Source: Halictus rubicundus
Taxonomy: Eukaryota; Arthropoda; Insecta; Hymenoptera; Halictidae
Direction: 5' to 3'
Length of the DNA: 64,000 nt
Assembly (NCBI RefSeq): GCF_050948215.1
Contig: NW_027489031.1
Location: 78,619-142,618, forward strand
Position 1 is the first letter of the stretch. Every line of letters starts with the position of its first letter. This document shows positions 40,301-52,810 of this stretch, in pieces. The notes beneath the pieces are model-generated. The model saw nothing but the letters and a program-made list of their open reading frames with translations, ran no database searches and had not been told where the DNA came from. The position numbers and the translations under genes are program-made.

Positions 40301-42900
40301 TATCCTATCCTATCCTCTATCCTATCCTATCCTCTATACTATCCTATCCTCTATCCTATCCTATCCTCTATCCTATCCTATCCTCTATCCCATCCTATCC
40401 TCTATCCTATCCTATCCTCTATCCTATCCTATCCTCTATCCTATCCTATACTCTATCCTATCCTATCCTCTATCCTATCCTATACTCTATCCTATCCTAT
40501 CCTCTATCCTATCCTATCCTCTATCCTATCCTATCTTCTATCCTATCCTATCCTCTATCCAATCCTATCCTCTATCCTATCCTATCCTCTATCCTATCGT
40601 ATCCTCTATCCTATCCTATCCTCTATCCTACCTTATCCTCTATCCTATCCTATCCTCTATCCTATCCTATCCTCTATCCTATCCTATCCTCTATCCTATC
40701 CTATCCTATCTTCTATCCTATCCTCTATCCTATCCTATCCTATCCTCTATCCTATCCTATCCTCTATGCTATCCTATCCTCTATGCTATCCTATCCTCTA
40801 TCCTATCCTATCCTCTATCCTAGCCTATCATCTATCCTATCCTCTATCCTATCCTCTATCATATGCTATCCTCAATCGAATCTTATCCTATCCTCTATCC
40901 TATAATATCATCTATCCTATCCAATCTTCTATCCTATCCTATCCTCTATCCTATCCTACCCTCTATCCTATCCTATCCTATCCTCTATCATATCCTATCC
41001 TCTATCCTATCCTATCCTCTATCCTATCCTATCCTCTATCCTATCCTATCCTATCTTCTATCCTATCCTCTATCCTATCCTATCCTATCTTCTATCCTAT
41101 CCTATCCTCTATCCTATCCTACCCTCTATCCTATCCTATCCTATCCTCTATCATATCCTATCCTCTATCCTATCCTATCCTCTATCCTATCCTATACTCT
41201 ATCCTATCCTATCCTCTATCCTATCCTATACTCTATCCTATCCTATCCTCTATCCTATCCTATCCTCTATCCTATCCTATCTTCTATCCCATCCTATCCT
41301 CTATCCTATCCTATCCTCTATCCTATCCTATCCTCTATCCTATCCTATACTCTATCCTATCCTATCCTCTATCCTATCCTATACTCTATCCTATCCTATC
41401 CTCTATCCTATCCTATCCTATCTTCTATCCTATCCTCTATCCTATCCTATCCTATCCTCTATCCTATCCTATCATCTATGCTATCCTATCCTCTATGCTA
41501 TCCTATCCTCTATCCTATCCTATCCTCTATCCTATCCTATCATCTATCCTATCCTCTATCCTATCCTCTATCATATGCTATCCTCAATCGAATCTTATCC
41601 TATCGTCTATCCTATAATATCATCTATCCTATCCAATCTTCTATCCTATCCTATCCTCTATCCTATCCTACCCTCTATCCTATCCTATCCTATCCTCTAT
41701 CATATCCTATCCTCTATCCTATCCTATCCTCTATCCTATCCTATCTTCTATCCTATCTTCTATCCTATCATCTATCCTATCCTATCCACTATCCTATCCT
41801 ATCCTCTATCCTATCCTATCCTCTATCCTATCCTATCCTCTATACTATCCTATCCTCTATCCTATCCTATCCTCTATCCTATCCTATCCTCTATCCCATC
41901 CTATCCTCTATCCTATCCTATCCTCTATCCTATCCTATCCTCTATCCTATCCTATACTCTATCCTATCCTATCCTCTATCCTATCCTATCCTCTATCCTA
42001 TCCTATCCTCTATCCTATCCGATCCTCTATCCTATCCTATCCTATATCCTATCCTATCCTCTATCCTATCCTATCCTCTATCCTATCCTATCCTCTATCC
42101 TATCCTATCCTCTATCCTATCCTATCCTCTATCCTATCCTATCCTCTATCTTATCCTATTCTCTATCCTATCCTATCCTATCCTATCCTATCCTCTATCC
42201 TATCCTATCCTATCCTCTATCCTATTCTATCCTCTATCCTATGCTATCCTCGATCCTGTCCTATTCTCTATCCCATCCTATCCTATCCTCTACCCTATCC
42301 TATCCTCTATCCTATCCTATCCTCTATCCTATCCTATCCTATCCTCTACCCTATCCTATCCTCTATCCTATCCGATCCTCTATCCTATCCTATCCCCTAT
42401 CCTATCCTATCCTATCCTCTATCCTATCCTATCCTATCCTCTATCCTATCCTATCTTCTATCCTATCCTATCCTCTATCCTATCCTATCCTCTATCCTAT
42501 CCTATCCTATCTTCTATCCTATCATCTATCCTATCCTATCCTATCCTCTATCCTATCCTATCCTCTATGCTATCCTATCCTCTATGCTATCCTATCCTCT
42601 ATCCTATCCTATCCTCTATCCTATCCTATCATCTATCCTATCCTCTATCCTATCCTCTATCATATGCTATCCTCAATCGAATCCTATCCTATCCTCTATC
42701 CTATAATATCATCTATCCTATCCAATCTTCTATCCTATCCTATCCTCTATCCTATCCTACCCTCTATCCTATCCTATCCTATCCTCTATCATATCCTATC
42801 CTCTATCCTATCCTATCCTCTATCGTATCCTATCTTCTATCCTATCTTCTCTCCTATCATCTATCCTATCCTATCCTATCCTATCCTCTATCCTATCGTA
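40301..42900. repeat. Array segment with CATATG boxes 40863, 41575 and 42664
   Basis: The box spacings are 828 (40035-40863, as in repeat A), 712 and 1,089. A CTAGCC variant precedes 40863. The CTCGATCC box at 42241 carries GTCC instead of GCCC. The first box after 40.3 kb follows the repeat-A spacing, but the surrounding variants are those of the later blocks. No gene is present. Confidence 0.78.
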
Positions 42901-44520
42901 TCCACTATCCTATCCTATCCTCTATCCTACCCTACCCTCTATCCTATCCTATCCTCTATCCTATCCTATACTCTATCCTATCCTATCCTCTATCCTATCC
43001 TATACTCTATCCTATCCTATCCTCTATCCCATCCTATCCTCTATCCTATCCTATCCTCTATCCTATCCTATCCTCTATCCTATCCTATACTCTATCCTAT
43101 CCTATCCTCTATCCTATCCTATACTCTATCCTATCCTATCCTCTATCCTATCCTATCCTCTATCCCATCCTATCCTCTATCCTATCCTATCCTCTATCCT
43201 ATCCTATCCTCTATCCTATCCTATACTCTATCCTATCCTATCCTCTATCCTATCCTATCCTCTATCCTATCCTATCCTCTATGCTATCCTATCCTCTATG
43301 CTATCCTATCCTCTATCCTATCCTATCCTCTATCCTATCCTATCATCTATCCTATCCTCTATCCTATCCTCTATCATATGCTATCCTCAATCGAATCTTA
43401 TCCTATCCTCTATCCTATAATATCATCTATCCTATCCAATCTTCTATCCTATCCTATCCTCTATCCAATTATATCCTCTATCCTATCCTATCCTCTATCC
43501 TATCCTATCCTCTATACTATCCTATCCTCTATCCTATCCTATCCTCTATCCTATCCTATCCTCTATCCCATCCTATCCTCTATCCTATCCTATCCTCTAT
43601 CCTATCCTATCCTCTATCCTATCCTATACTCTATCCTATCCTATCCTCTATCCTATCCTATCCTCTATCCTATCCTATCCTCTATCCTATCCGATCCTCT
43701 ATCCTATCCTATCCTATATCCTATCCTATCCTCTATCCTATCCTATCCTCTATCCTATCCTATCCTCTATCCTATCCTATCCTCTATCCTATCCTATCCT
43801 CTATCCTATCCTATCCTCTATCTTATCCTATTCTCTATCCTATCCTATCCTATCCTATCCTCTATCCTATTCTATCCTCTATCCTATGCTATCCTCGATC
43901 CTGTCCTATTCTCTATCCCATCCTATCCTATCCTCTACCCTATCCTATCCTCTATCCTATCCTATCCTCTATCCTATCCTATCCTATCCTCTACCCTATC
44001 CTATCCTCTATCCTATCCGATCCTCTATCCTATCCTATCCCCTATCCTATCCTATCCTATCCTCAATCCTATCCTATCCTATCCTCTATCCTATCCTATC
44101 TTCTATCCTATCGTATCCTCTATCCTATCCTATCCTCTATCCTATCCTATCCTCTATCCTATCCTATCCTATCTTCTATCCTATCATCTATCCTATCCTA
44201 TCCTATCCTCTATCCTATCCTATCCTCTATGCTATCCTATCCTCTATGCTATCCTATCCTCTATCCTATCCTATCATCTATCCTATCCTCTATCCTATCC
44301 TCTATCATATGCTATCCTCAATCGAATCCTATCCTATCCTCTATCCTATAATATCATCTATCCTATCCAATCTTCTATCCTATCCTATCCTCTATCCTAT
44401 CCTACCCTCTATCCTATCCTATCCTATCCTCTATCATATCCTATCCTCTATCCTATCCTATCCTCTATCCTATCCTATCTTCTATCCTATCTTCTCTCCT
44501 ATCATCTATCCTATCCTATC
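42220..44520. repeat. Tandem duplication with 1,645-bp offset
   Basis: CTATTCTATCC followed by the GTCC form of the CTCGATCC box occurs at 42241 and 43886. The CATATG box follows at 42664 and 44309, and a CTTCTCTCC variant at 42846 and 44491. All pairs are 1,645 bp apart. Upstream of the CTATTC step the two copies differ in pentamer number, which places the left edge near 42.2/43.87 kb. Confidence 0.85.
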
Positions 44521-46700
44521 CTCTATCCTATCCTATCCTATCCTCTATCCTATCGTATCCTCTATCATATCCTATCCTCTATCCTACCCTACCCTCTATC
44601 CTATCCTATCCTCTATCCTATCCTATCGTCTATCCTATCCTATCCTCTATCCCATCCTATCCTCTATCCTATCATATCCTCTATCCTATCCTATCCTCTA
44701 TCGTATCCTATCCTGTATCCTATATTATCCTCTATCCTATCCTATCCTCTATCCTATCCTATACTCTATCCTATCCTATCCTCTATCCTATCCTATCCTC
44801 TATCCTATCCTATCTTCTATCCTATCCTATCCTCTATCCTATCCTATCCTCTATCCTATCCTATCATCTATCCTATCCTCTATCCTATCCTCTATCATAT
44901 GCTATCCTCAATCGAATCTTATCCTATCCTCTATCCTATAATATCATCTATCCTATCCAATCTTCTATCCTATCCTATCCTCTATCCTATCCTACCCTCT
45001 ATCCTATCCTATCCTAACCTCTATCATATCCTATCCTCTATCCTATCCTATCCTCTATCCTATCCTATCTTCTATCCTATCTTCAATCCTATCATCTATC
45101 CTATCCTATCCTCTATCCTATCCTATCTTCTATCCTATCCTATCCTCTATCCAATTATATCCTCTATCCTATCCTATTCTCTATCCTATCCTATCCTCTA
45201 TACTATCCTATCCTCTATCCTATCCTATCCTCTAACCTATCCTATCCTCTATCCCATCCTATCCTCTATCCTATCCTATCCTCTATCCTATCCTACACTC
45301 TATCCTATCCTATACTGTATCCTATCCTATCCTCTACCCTATCCTATCCTCTATCCTATCCTATCCTCTATCCTATCCTATCCTATCCTCTACCCTATCC
45401 TATCCTCTATCCTATCCGATCCTCTATCCTATCCTATCCTCTATCCTATCCTATCCTCTATCCTATCCTATCCTATCCTCTATCCTATCCTATCCTATCC
45501 TCTATCCTATCCTATCTTCTATCCTATCCTATCCTCTATCCTATCCTATCCTCTATCCTATCCTATCCTATCTTCTATCCTATCCTCTATCCTATCCTAT
45601 CCTATCTTCTATCCTATCCTATCCTCTATCCTATCCTACCCTCTATCCTATCCTATCCTATCCTCTATCATATCCTATCCTCTATCCTATCCTATCCTCT
45701 ATCCTATCCTATCCTCTATGCTATCCTATCCTCTATCCTATCCTATCCTCTATCCTTTCCTATCATCTATCCTATCCTCTATCCTATCCTCTATCATATG
45801 CTATCCTCAATCGAATCCTATCCTATCCTCTATCCTATAATATCATCTATCCTATCCAATCTTCTATCCTATCCTATCCTCTATCCTATCCTACCCTCTA
45901 TCCTATCCTATCCTATCCTCTATCATATCCTATCCTCTATCCTATCCTATCCTCTATCCTATCCTATCTTCTATCCTATCTTCTATCCTATCATCTATCC
46001 TATCCTATCCTCTATCCTATCCTATCTTCTATCCTATCCTATCCTCTATCCAATTATATCCTCTATCCAATTATATCCTCTATCCTATCCTATCCTCTAT
46101 CCTATCCTATCCTCTATACTATCCAATCCTCTATCCTATCCTGTCCTCTATCCTATCCTATCCTCTATCCCATCCTATCCTCTATCCTATCCTATCCTCT
46201 ATCCTATCCTATCCTCTATCCTATCCTATACTCTATCCTATCCTATCCTCTATCCTATCCTATACTCTATCCTATCCTATCCTCTATCCTATCCTATCCT
46301 CTATCCTATCCTATCTTCTATCCTATCCTCTATCCTATCCTATCCTATCCTCCATCCTATCCTATCCTCTATGCTATCCTATCCTCTATGCTATCCTATC
46401 CTCTATCCTATCCTATCCTCTATCCTATCCTATCATCTATCCTATCCTCTATCCTATCCTCTATCATATGCTATCCTCAATCGAATCTTATCCTATCCTC
46501 TATCCTATAATATCATCTATCCTATCCAATCTTCTATCCTATCCTATCCTCTATCCTATCCTACCCTCTATCCTATCCTATCCTATCCTCTATCATATCC
46601 TATCCTCTATCCTATCCTATCCTCTATCCTATCAAATCTTCTATCCTATCTTCTATCCTATCATCTATCCTATCCTATCCACTATCCTATCCTATCTTCT
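42900..46700. repeat. Block E, copy 1 of a 9,911-bp-offset duplication
   Basis: CATATG boxes at 43378, 44309, 44899, 45798 and 46468 (spacings 931, 590, 899, 670) recur at 53289, 54220, 54810, 55709 and 56362. The first four are offset by exactly 9,911 bp. The last is offset by 9,894, a loss of one 17-mer. The CTCGATCC box at 43886 recurs at 53797. The left edge is seen at the CCACTATCC monomer (42904, matching 52815). Confidence 0.9.
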
Positions 46701-47299
46701 ATCCTATCCTATCCTCTATCCAATTATATCCTCTATCCTATCCTATCCTCTATCCTATCCTATCCTCTATACTATCCTATCCTCTAACCTATCCTATCCT
46801 CTATCCTATCCTATCCTCTATCCCATCCTATCCTCTATCCTATCCTATCCTCTATCCTATCCTATCCTCTATCCTATCCTATCCTCTATCCTATCCTATC
46901 TTCTATCCTATCTTCAATCCTATCATCTATCCTATCCTATCCTCTATCCTATCCTATCCTCTATACTATCCTATCCTCTATCCTATCCTATCCTCTATTC
47001 TATCCTATCCTCTATCCCATCCTATCCTCTATCCTATCCTATCCTCTATCCTATCCTATCCTCTATCCTATCCTATACTCTATCCTATCCTATCCTCTAT
47101 CCTATCCTATCCTCTATCCTATCCGATCCTCTATCCTATCCTATCCTATATCCTATCCTATCCTCTATCCTATCCTATCCTCTATCCTATCCTATCCTCT
47201 ATCCTATCCTATCCTCTATCCTATCCTATCCTCTATCCTATCCTATCCTCTACCTTATCCTATTCTCTATCCTATACTATCCTATCCTATCCTATCCTC

Positions 47300-48600
47300 T
47301 ATCCTATCCTATCCTATCCTATCCTCTATCCTATCAAATCTTCTATCCTATCTTCTATCCTATCATCTATCCTATCCTATCCACTATCCTATCCTATCTT
47401 CTATCCTATCCTATCCTCTATCCAATTATATCCTCTATCCTATCCTATCCTATATCCTATCCTATCCTCTATACTATCCTATCCTCTATCCTATCCTATC
47501 CTCTATCCTATCCTATCCTCTATCCCATCCTATCCTCTATCCTATCCTATCCTCTATCCTATCCTATCCTCTATCCTATCCTATCCTCTATCCTATCCTA
47601 TCTTCTATCCTATCTTCAATCCTATCATCTATCCTATCCTATCCTCTATCCTATCCTATCCTCTATACTATCCTATCCTCTATCCTATCCTATCCTCTAT
47701 TCTATCCTATCCTCTATCCCATCCTATCCTCTATCCTATCCTATCCTCTATCCTATCCTATCCTCTATCCTATCCTATACTCTATCCTATCCTATCCTCT
47801 ATCCTATCCTATCCTCTATCCTATCCGATCCTCTATCCTATCCTATCCTATATCCTATCCTATCCTCTATCCTATCCTATCCTCTATCCTATCCTATCCT
47901 CTATCCTATCCTATCCTCTATCCTATCCTATCCTCTATCCTATCCTATCCTCTATCTTATCCTATTCTCCATCCTATCCTATCCTATCCTATCCTATCCT
48001 CTATCCTATCCTATCCTATCCTCTATCCTATCTTATCCTCTATCCTATGCTATCCTCGATCCTGCCCTATTCTCTATCCCATCCTATCCTATCCTCTACC
48101 CTATCCTATCCTCTATCCTAACCTATCCTCTATCCTATCCTATCCTATCCTCTACCCTATCCTATCCTCTATCCTATCCGATCCTCTATCCTATCCTATC
48201 CTCTATCCTATCCTATCCTATCCTCTATCCTATCCTATCCTATCCTCTATCCTATCCTATCTTCTATCCTATCCTATCCTCTATCCTATCCTATCCTCTA
48301 TCCTATCCTATCCTATCTTCTATCCTATCCTCTATCCTATCCTATCCTATCTTCTATCCTATCCTATCCTCTATCCTATCCTACCCTCTATCCTATCCTA
48401 TCCTATCCTCTATCATATCCTATCCTCTATCCTATCCTATCCTCTATCCTATCCTATCCTCTATGCTATCCTATCCTCTATCCTATCCTATCCTCTATCC
48501 TATCCTATCATCTATCCTATCCTCTACCTATCCTCTATCATATGCTATCCTCAATCGAATCCTATCCTATCCTCTATCCTATAATATCATCTATCCTATC
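47300..48600. repeat. Block C, copy 3 (partial)
   Basis: TATCAAATC at 47335, the CTCGATCC box at 48047 and the CATATG box at 48542 repeat 38828-40035 at an offset of 8,507 bp, including the one-base-short CTACCTATCC. It starts abruptly after a CTACCTTATCC and CCTATACTATCC stretch near 47.25 kb. The CATATG box and doubled TATAATATC that open copies 1 and 2 are missing. Confidence 0.85.
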
Positions 48601-51600
48601 CAATCTTCTATCCTATCCTATCCTCTATCCTATCCTACCCTCTATCCTATCCTATCCTATCCTCTATCATATCCTATCCTCTATCCTATCCTATCCTCTA
48701 TCCTATCCTATCTTCTATCCTATCTTCTATCCTATCATCTATCCTATCCTATCCTCTATCCTATCCTATCCTCTATCCTATCCTATCCTATCCTCTATCC
48801 TATCCTATCCTCTATGCTATCCTATCCTCTATGCTATCCTATCCTCTATCCTATCCTATCCTCTATCCTAGCCTATCATCTATCCTATCCTCTATCCTAT
48901 CCTCTATCATATGCTATCCTCAATCGAATCTTATCCTATCCTCTATCATATGCTATCCTCAATCGAATCTTATCCTATCCTCTATCCTATAATATCATCT
49001 ATCCTATCCAATCTTCTATCCTATCCTATCCTCTATCCTATCCTACCCTCTATCCTATCCTATCCTATCCTCTATCATATCCTATCCTCTATCCTATCCT
49101 ATCCTCTATCCTATCCTATCTTCTATCCTATCTTCTATCCTATCATCTATCCTATCCTATCCACTATCCTATCCTATCTTCTATCCTATCCTATCTTCTA
49201 TCCTATCCTATCCTCTATCCTATCCTATCCTCTATCCTATCCTATCCTATCTTCTATCCTATCCTCTATCCTATCCTATCCTATCTTCTATCCTATCCTA
49301 TCCTCTATCCTATCCTACCCTCTATCCTATCCTATCCTATCCTCTATCATATCCTATCCTCTATCCTATCCTATCCTCTATCCTATCCTATCCTCTATGC
49401 TATCCTATCCTCTATCCTATCCTATCCTCTATCCTATCCTATCATCTATCCTATCCTCTATCCTATCCTCTATCATATGCTATCCTCAATCGAATCCTAT
49501 CCTATCCTCTATCCTATAATATCATCTATCTTATCCAATCTTCTATCCTATCCTATCCTCTATCCTATCCTACCCTCTATCCTATCCTATCCTATCCTCT
49601 ATCATATCCTATCCTCTATCCTATCCTATCCTCTATCCTATCCTATCTTCTATCCTATCTTCTATCCTATCATCTATCCTATCCTATCCTCTATCCTATC
49701 CTATCTTCTATCCTATCCTATCCTCTATCCAATTATATCCTCTATCCTATCCTATCCTCTATCCTATCCTATCCTCTATACTATCCTATCCTCTATCCTA
49801 TCCTATCCTCTAACCTATCCTATCCTCTATCCCATCCTATCCTCTATCCTATCCTATCCTCTATCCTATCCTATCCTCTATCCTATCCTATACTCTATCC
49901 TATCCTATCCTCTATCCTATCCTATACTCTATCCTATCCTATCCTCTATCCTATCCTATCCTCTATCCTATCCTATCTTCTATCCCATCCTATCCTCTAT
50001 CCTATCCTATCCTCTATCCTATCCTATCCTCTATCCTATCCTATACTCTATCCTATCCTATCCTCTATCCTATCCTATACTCTATCCTATCCTATCCTCT
50101 ATCCTATCCTATCCTATCTTCTATCCTATCCTCTATCCTATCCTATCCTATCCTCTATCCTATCCTATCCTCTATGCTATCCTATCCTCTATGCTATCCT
50201 ATCCTCTATCCTATCCTATCCTCTATCCTATCCTATCATCTATCCTATCCTCTATCCTATCCTCTATCATATGCTATCCTCAATCGAATCTTATCCTATC
50301 CTCTATCCTATAATATCATCTATCCTATCCAATCTTCTATCCTATCCTATCCTCTATCCTATCCTACCCTCTATCCTATCCTATCCTATCCTCTATCATA
50401 TCCTATCCTCTATCCTATCCTATCCTCTATCCTATCCTATCTTCTATCCTATCTTCTATCCTATCATCTATCCTATCCTATCCACTATCCTATCCTATCC
50501 TCTATCCTATCCTATCCTCTATCCTATCCTATCCTCTATACTATCCTATCCTCTATCCTATCCTATCCTCTATCCTATCCTATCCTCTATCCCATCCTAT
50601 CCTCTATCCTATCCTATCCTCTATCCTATCCTATCCTCTATCCTATCCTATACTCTATCCTATCCTATCCTCTATCCTATCCTATCCTCTATCCTATCCT
50701 ATCCTCTATCCTATCCTATCCTCTATCCTATCCTATCCTCTATCCTATCCTATCCTCTATCCTATCCTATCCTATCCTCTACCCTATCCTATCCTCTATC
50801 CTATCCGATCCTCTATCCTATCCTATCCTCTATCCTATCCTATCCTATCCTCTATCCTATCCTATCCTATCCTCTATCCTATCCTATCTTCTATCCTATC
50901 CTATCCTCTATCCTATCCTATCCTCTATCCTATCCTATCCTATCTTCTATCCTATCCTCTATCCTATCCTATCCTATCTTCTATCCTATCCTATCCTCTA
51001 TCCTATCCTACCCTCTATCCTATCCTATCCTATCCTCTATCATATCCTATCCTCTATCCTATCCTATCCTCTATCCTATCTTATCCTGTATGCTATCCTA
51101 TCCTCTGTCCTATCCTATCCTCTATCCTATCCTATCATCTATCCTATCCTCTATCCTATCCTCTATCATATGCTATCCTCAATCGAATCCTATCCTATCC
51201 TCTATCCTATAATATCATCTATCCTATCCTCTATGCTATCCTATCCTCTATGCTATCCTATCCTCTATCCTATCCTATCCTCTATCATATCCTATCCTCT
51301 ATCCTATCCTATCCTCTATCCTATCCTATCTTCTATCCTATCTTCTATTCTATCATCTATCCTATCCTATCCTCTATCCTATCCTATCTTCTATCCTATC
51401 CTATCCTCTATCCAATTATATCCTCTATCCTATCCTATCCTCTATCCTATCCTATCCTCTATCGTATCCTATCTTCTATCCTATCCTATCCTCTATCCAA
51501 TTATATCCTCTATCCTATCCTATCCTCTATCCTATCCTATCCTCTATACTATCCTATCCTCTATCCTATCCTATCCTCTATCCTATCCTATCCTCTATCC

Positions 51601-52810
51601 CATCCTATCCTCTATCCTATCCTATCCTCTATCCTATCCTATCCTCTATCCTATCCTATACTCTATCCTATCCTATCCTCTATCCTATCCTATACTCTAT
51701 CCTATCCTATCCTCTATCCTATCCTATCCTCTATCCTATCCTATCTTCTATCCTATCCTATCCTCTATCCAATCCTATCCTCTATCCTATCCTATCCTCT
51801 ATCCTATCGTATCCTCTATCCTATCCTATCCTCTATCCTACCTTATCCTCTATCCTATCCTATCCTCTATCCTATCCTATCCTCTATCCTATCCTATCCT
51901 CTATCCTATCCTATCCTATCTTCTATCCTATCCTCTATCCTATCCTATCCTATCCTCTATCCTATCCTATCCTCTATGCTATCCTATCCTCTATGCTATC
52001 CTATCCTCTATCCTATCCTATCCTCTATCCTAGCCTATCATCTATCCTATCCTCTATCCTATCCTATCTTCTATCCTATCTTCTATCCTATCATCTATCC
52101 TATCCTATCCTCTATCCTATCCTATCTTCTATCCTATCCTATCCTCTATCCAATTATATCCTCTATCCTATCCTATCCTCTATCCTATCCTATCCTCTAT
52201 ACTATCCTATCCTCTATCCTATCCTATCCTCTATCCTATCCTATCCTCTATCCCATCCTATCCTCTATCCTATCCTATCCTCTATCCTATCCTATCCTCT
52301 ATCCTATCCTATACTCTATCCTATCCTATCCTCTATCCTATCCTATACTCTATCCTATCCTATCCTCTATCCTATCCTATCCTCTATCCTATCCTATCTT
52401 CTATCCTATCCTCTATCCTATCCTATCCTATCCTCCATCCTATCCTATCCTCTATGCTATCCTATCCTCTATGCTATCCTATCCTCTATCCTATCCTATC
52501 CCCTATCCTATCCTATCATCTATCCTATCCTCTATCCTATCCTCTATCATATGCTATCCTCAATCGAATCTTATCCTATCCTCTATCCTATAATATCATC
52601 TATCCTATCCAATCTTCTATCCTATCCTATCCTCTATCCTATAATATCATCTATCCTATCCAATCTTCTATCCTATCCTATCCTCTATCCTATCCTACCC
52701 TCTATCCTATCCTATCCTATCCTCTATCATATCCTATCCTCTATCCTATCCTATCCTCTATCCTATCAAATCTTCTATCCTATCTTCTATCCTATCATCT
52801 ATCCTATCCT
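48542..52810. repeat. Block D, copy 2 of the 13,915-bp-offset duplication
   Basis: CATATG boxes at 48542, 48911, 48950, 49477, 50271 and 51170 repeat those of 34.6-37.3 kb. Right after 51170 the copy departs: instead of CCAATCTTC it enters an extra CTATGCTATCC pair, and it shows an extra TCGTATCC monomer near 51465. The offset becomes 13,905 at the TATTC variant (37441/51346) and 13,939 at the CATATG box 38612/52551. The match ends near 52.81 kb. Confidence 0.9.
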
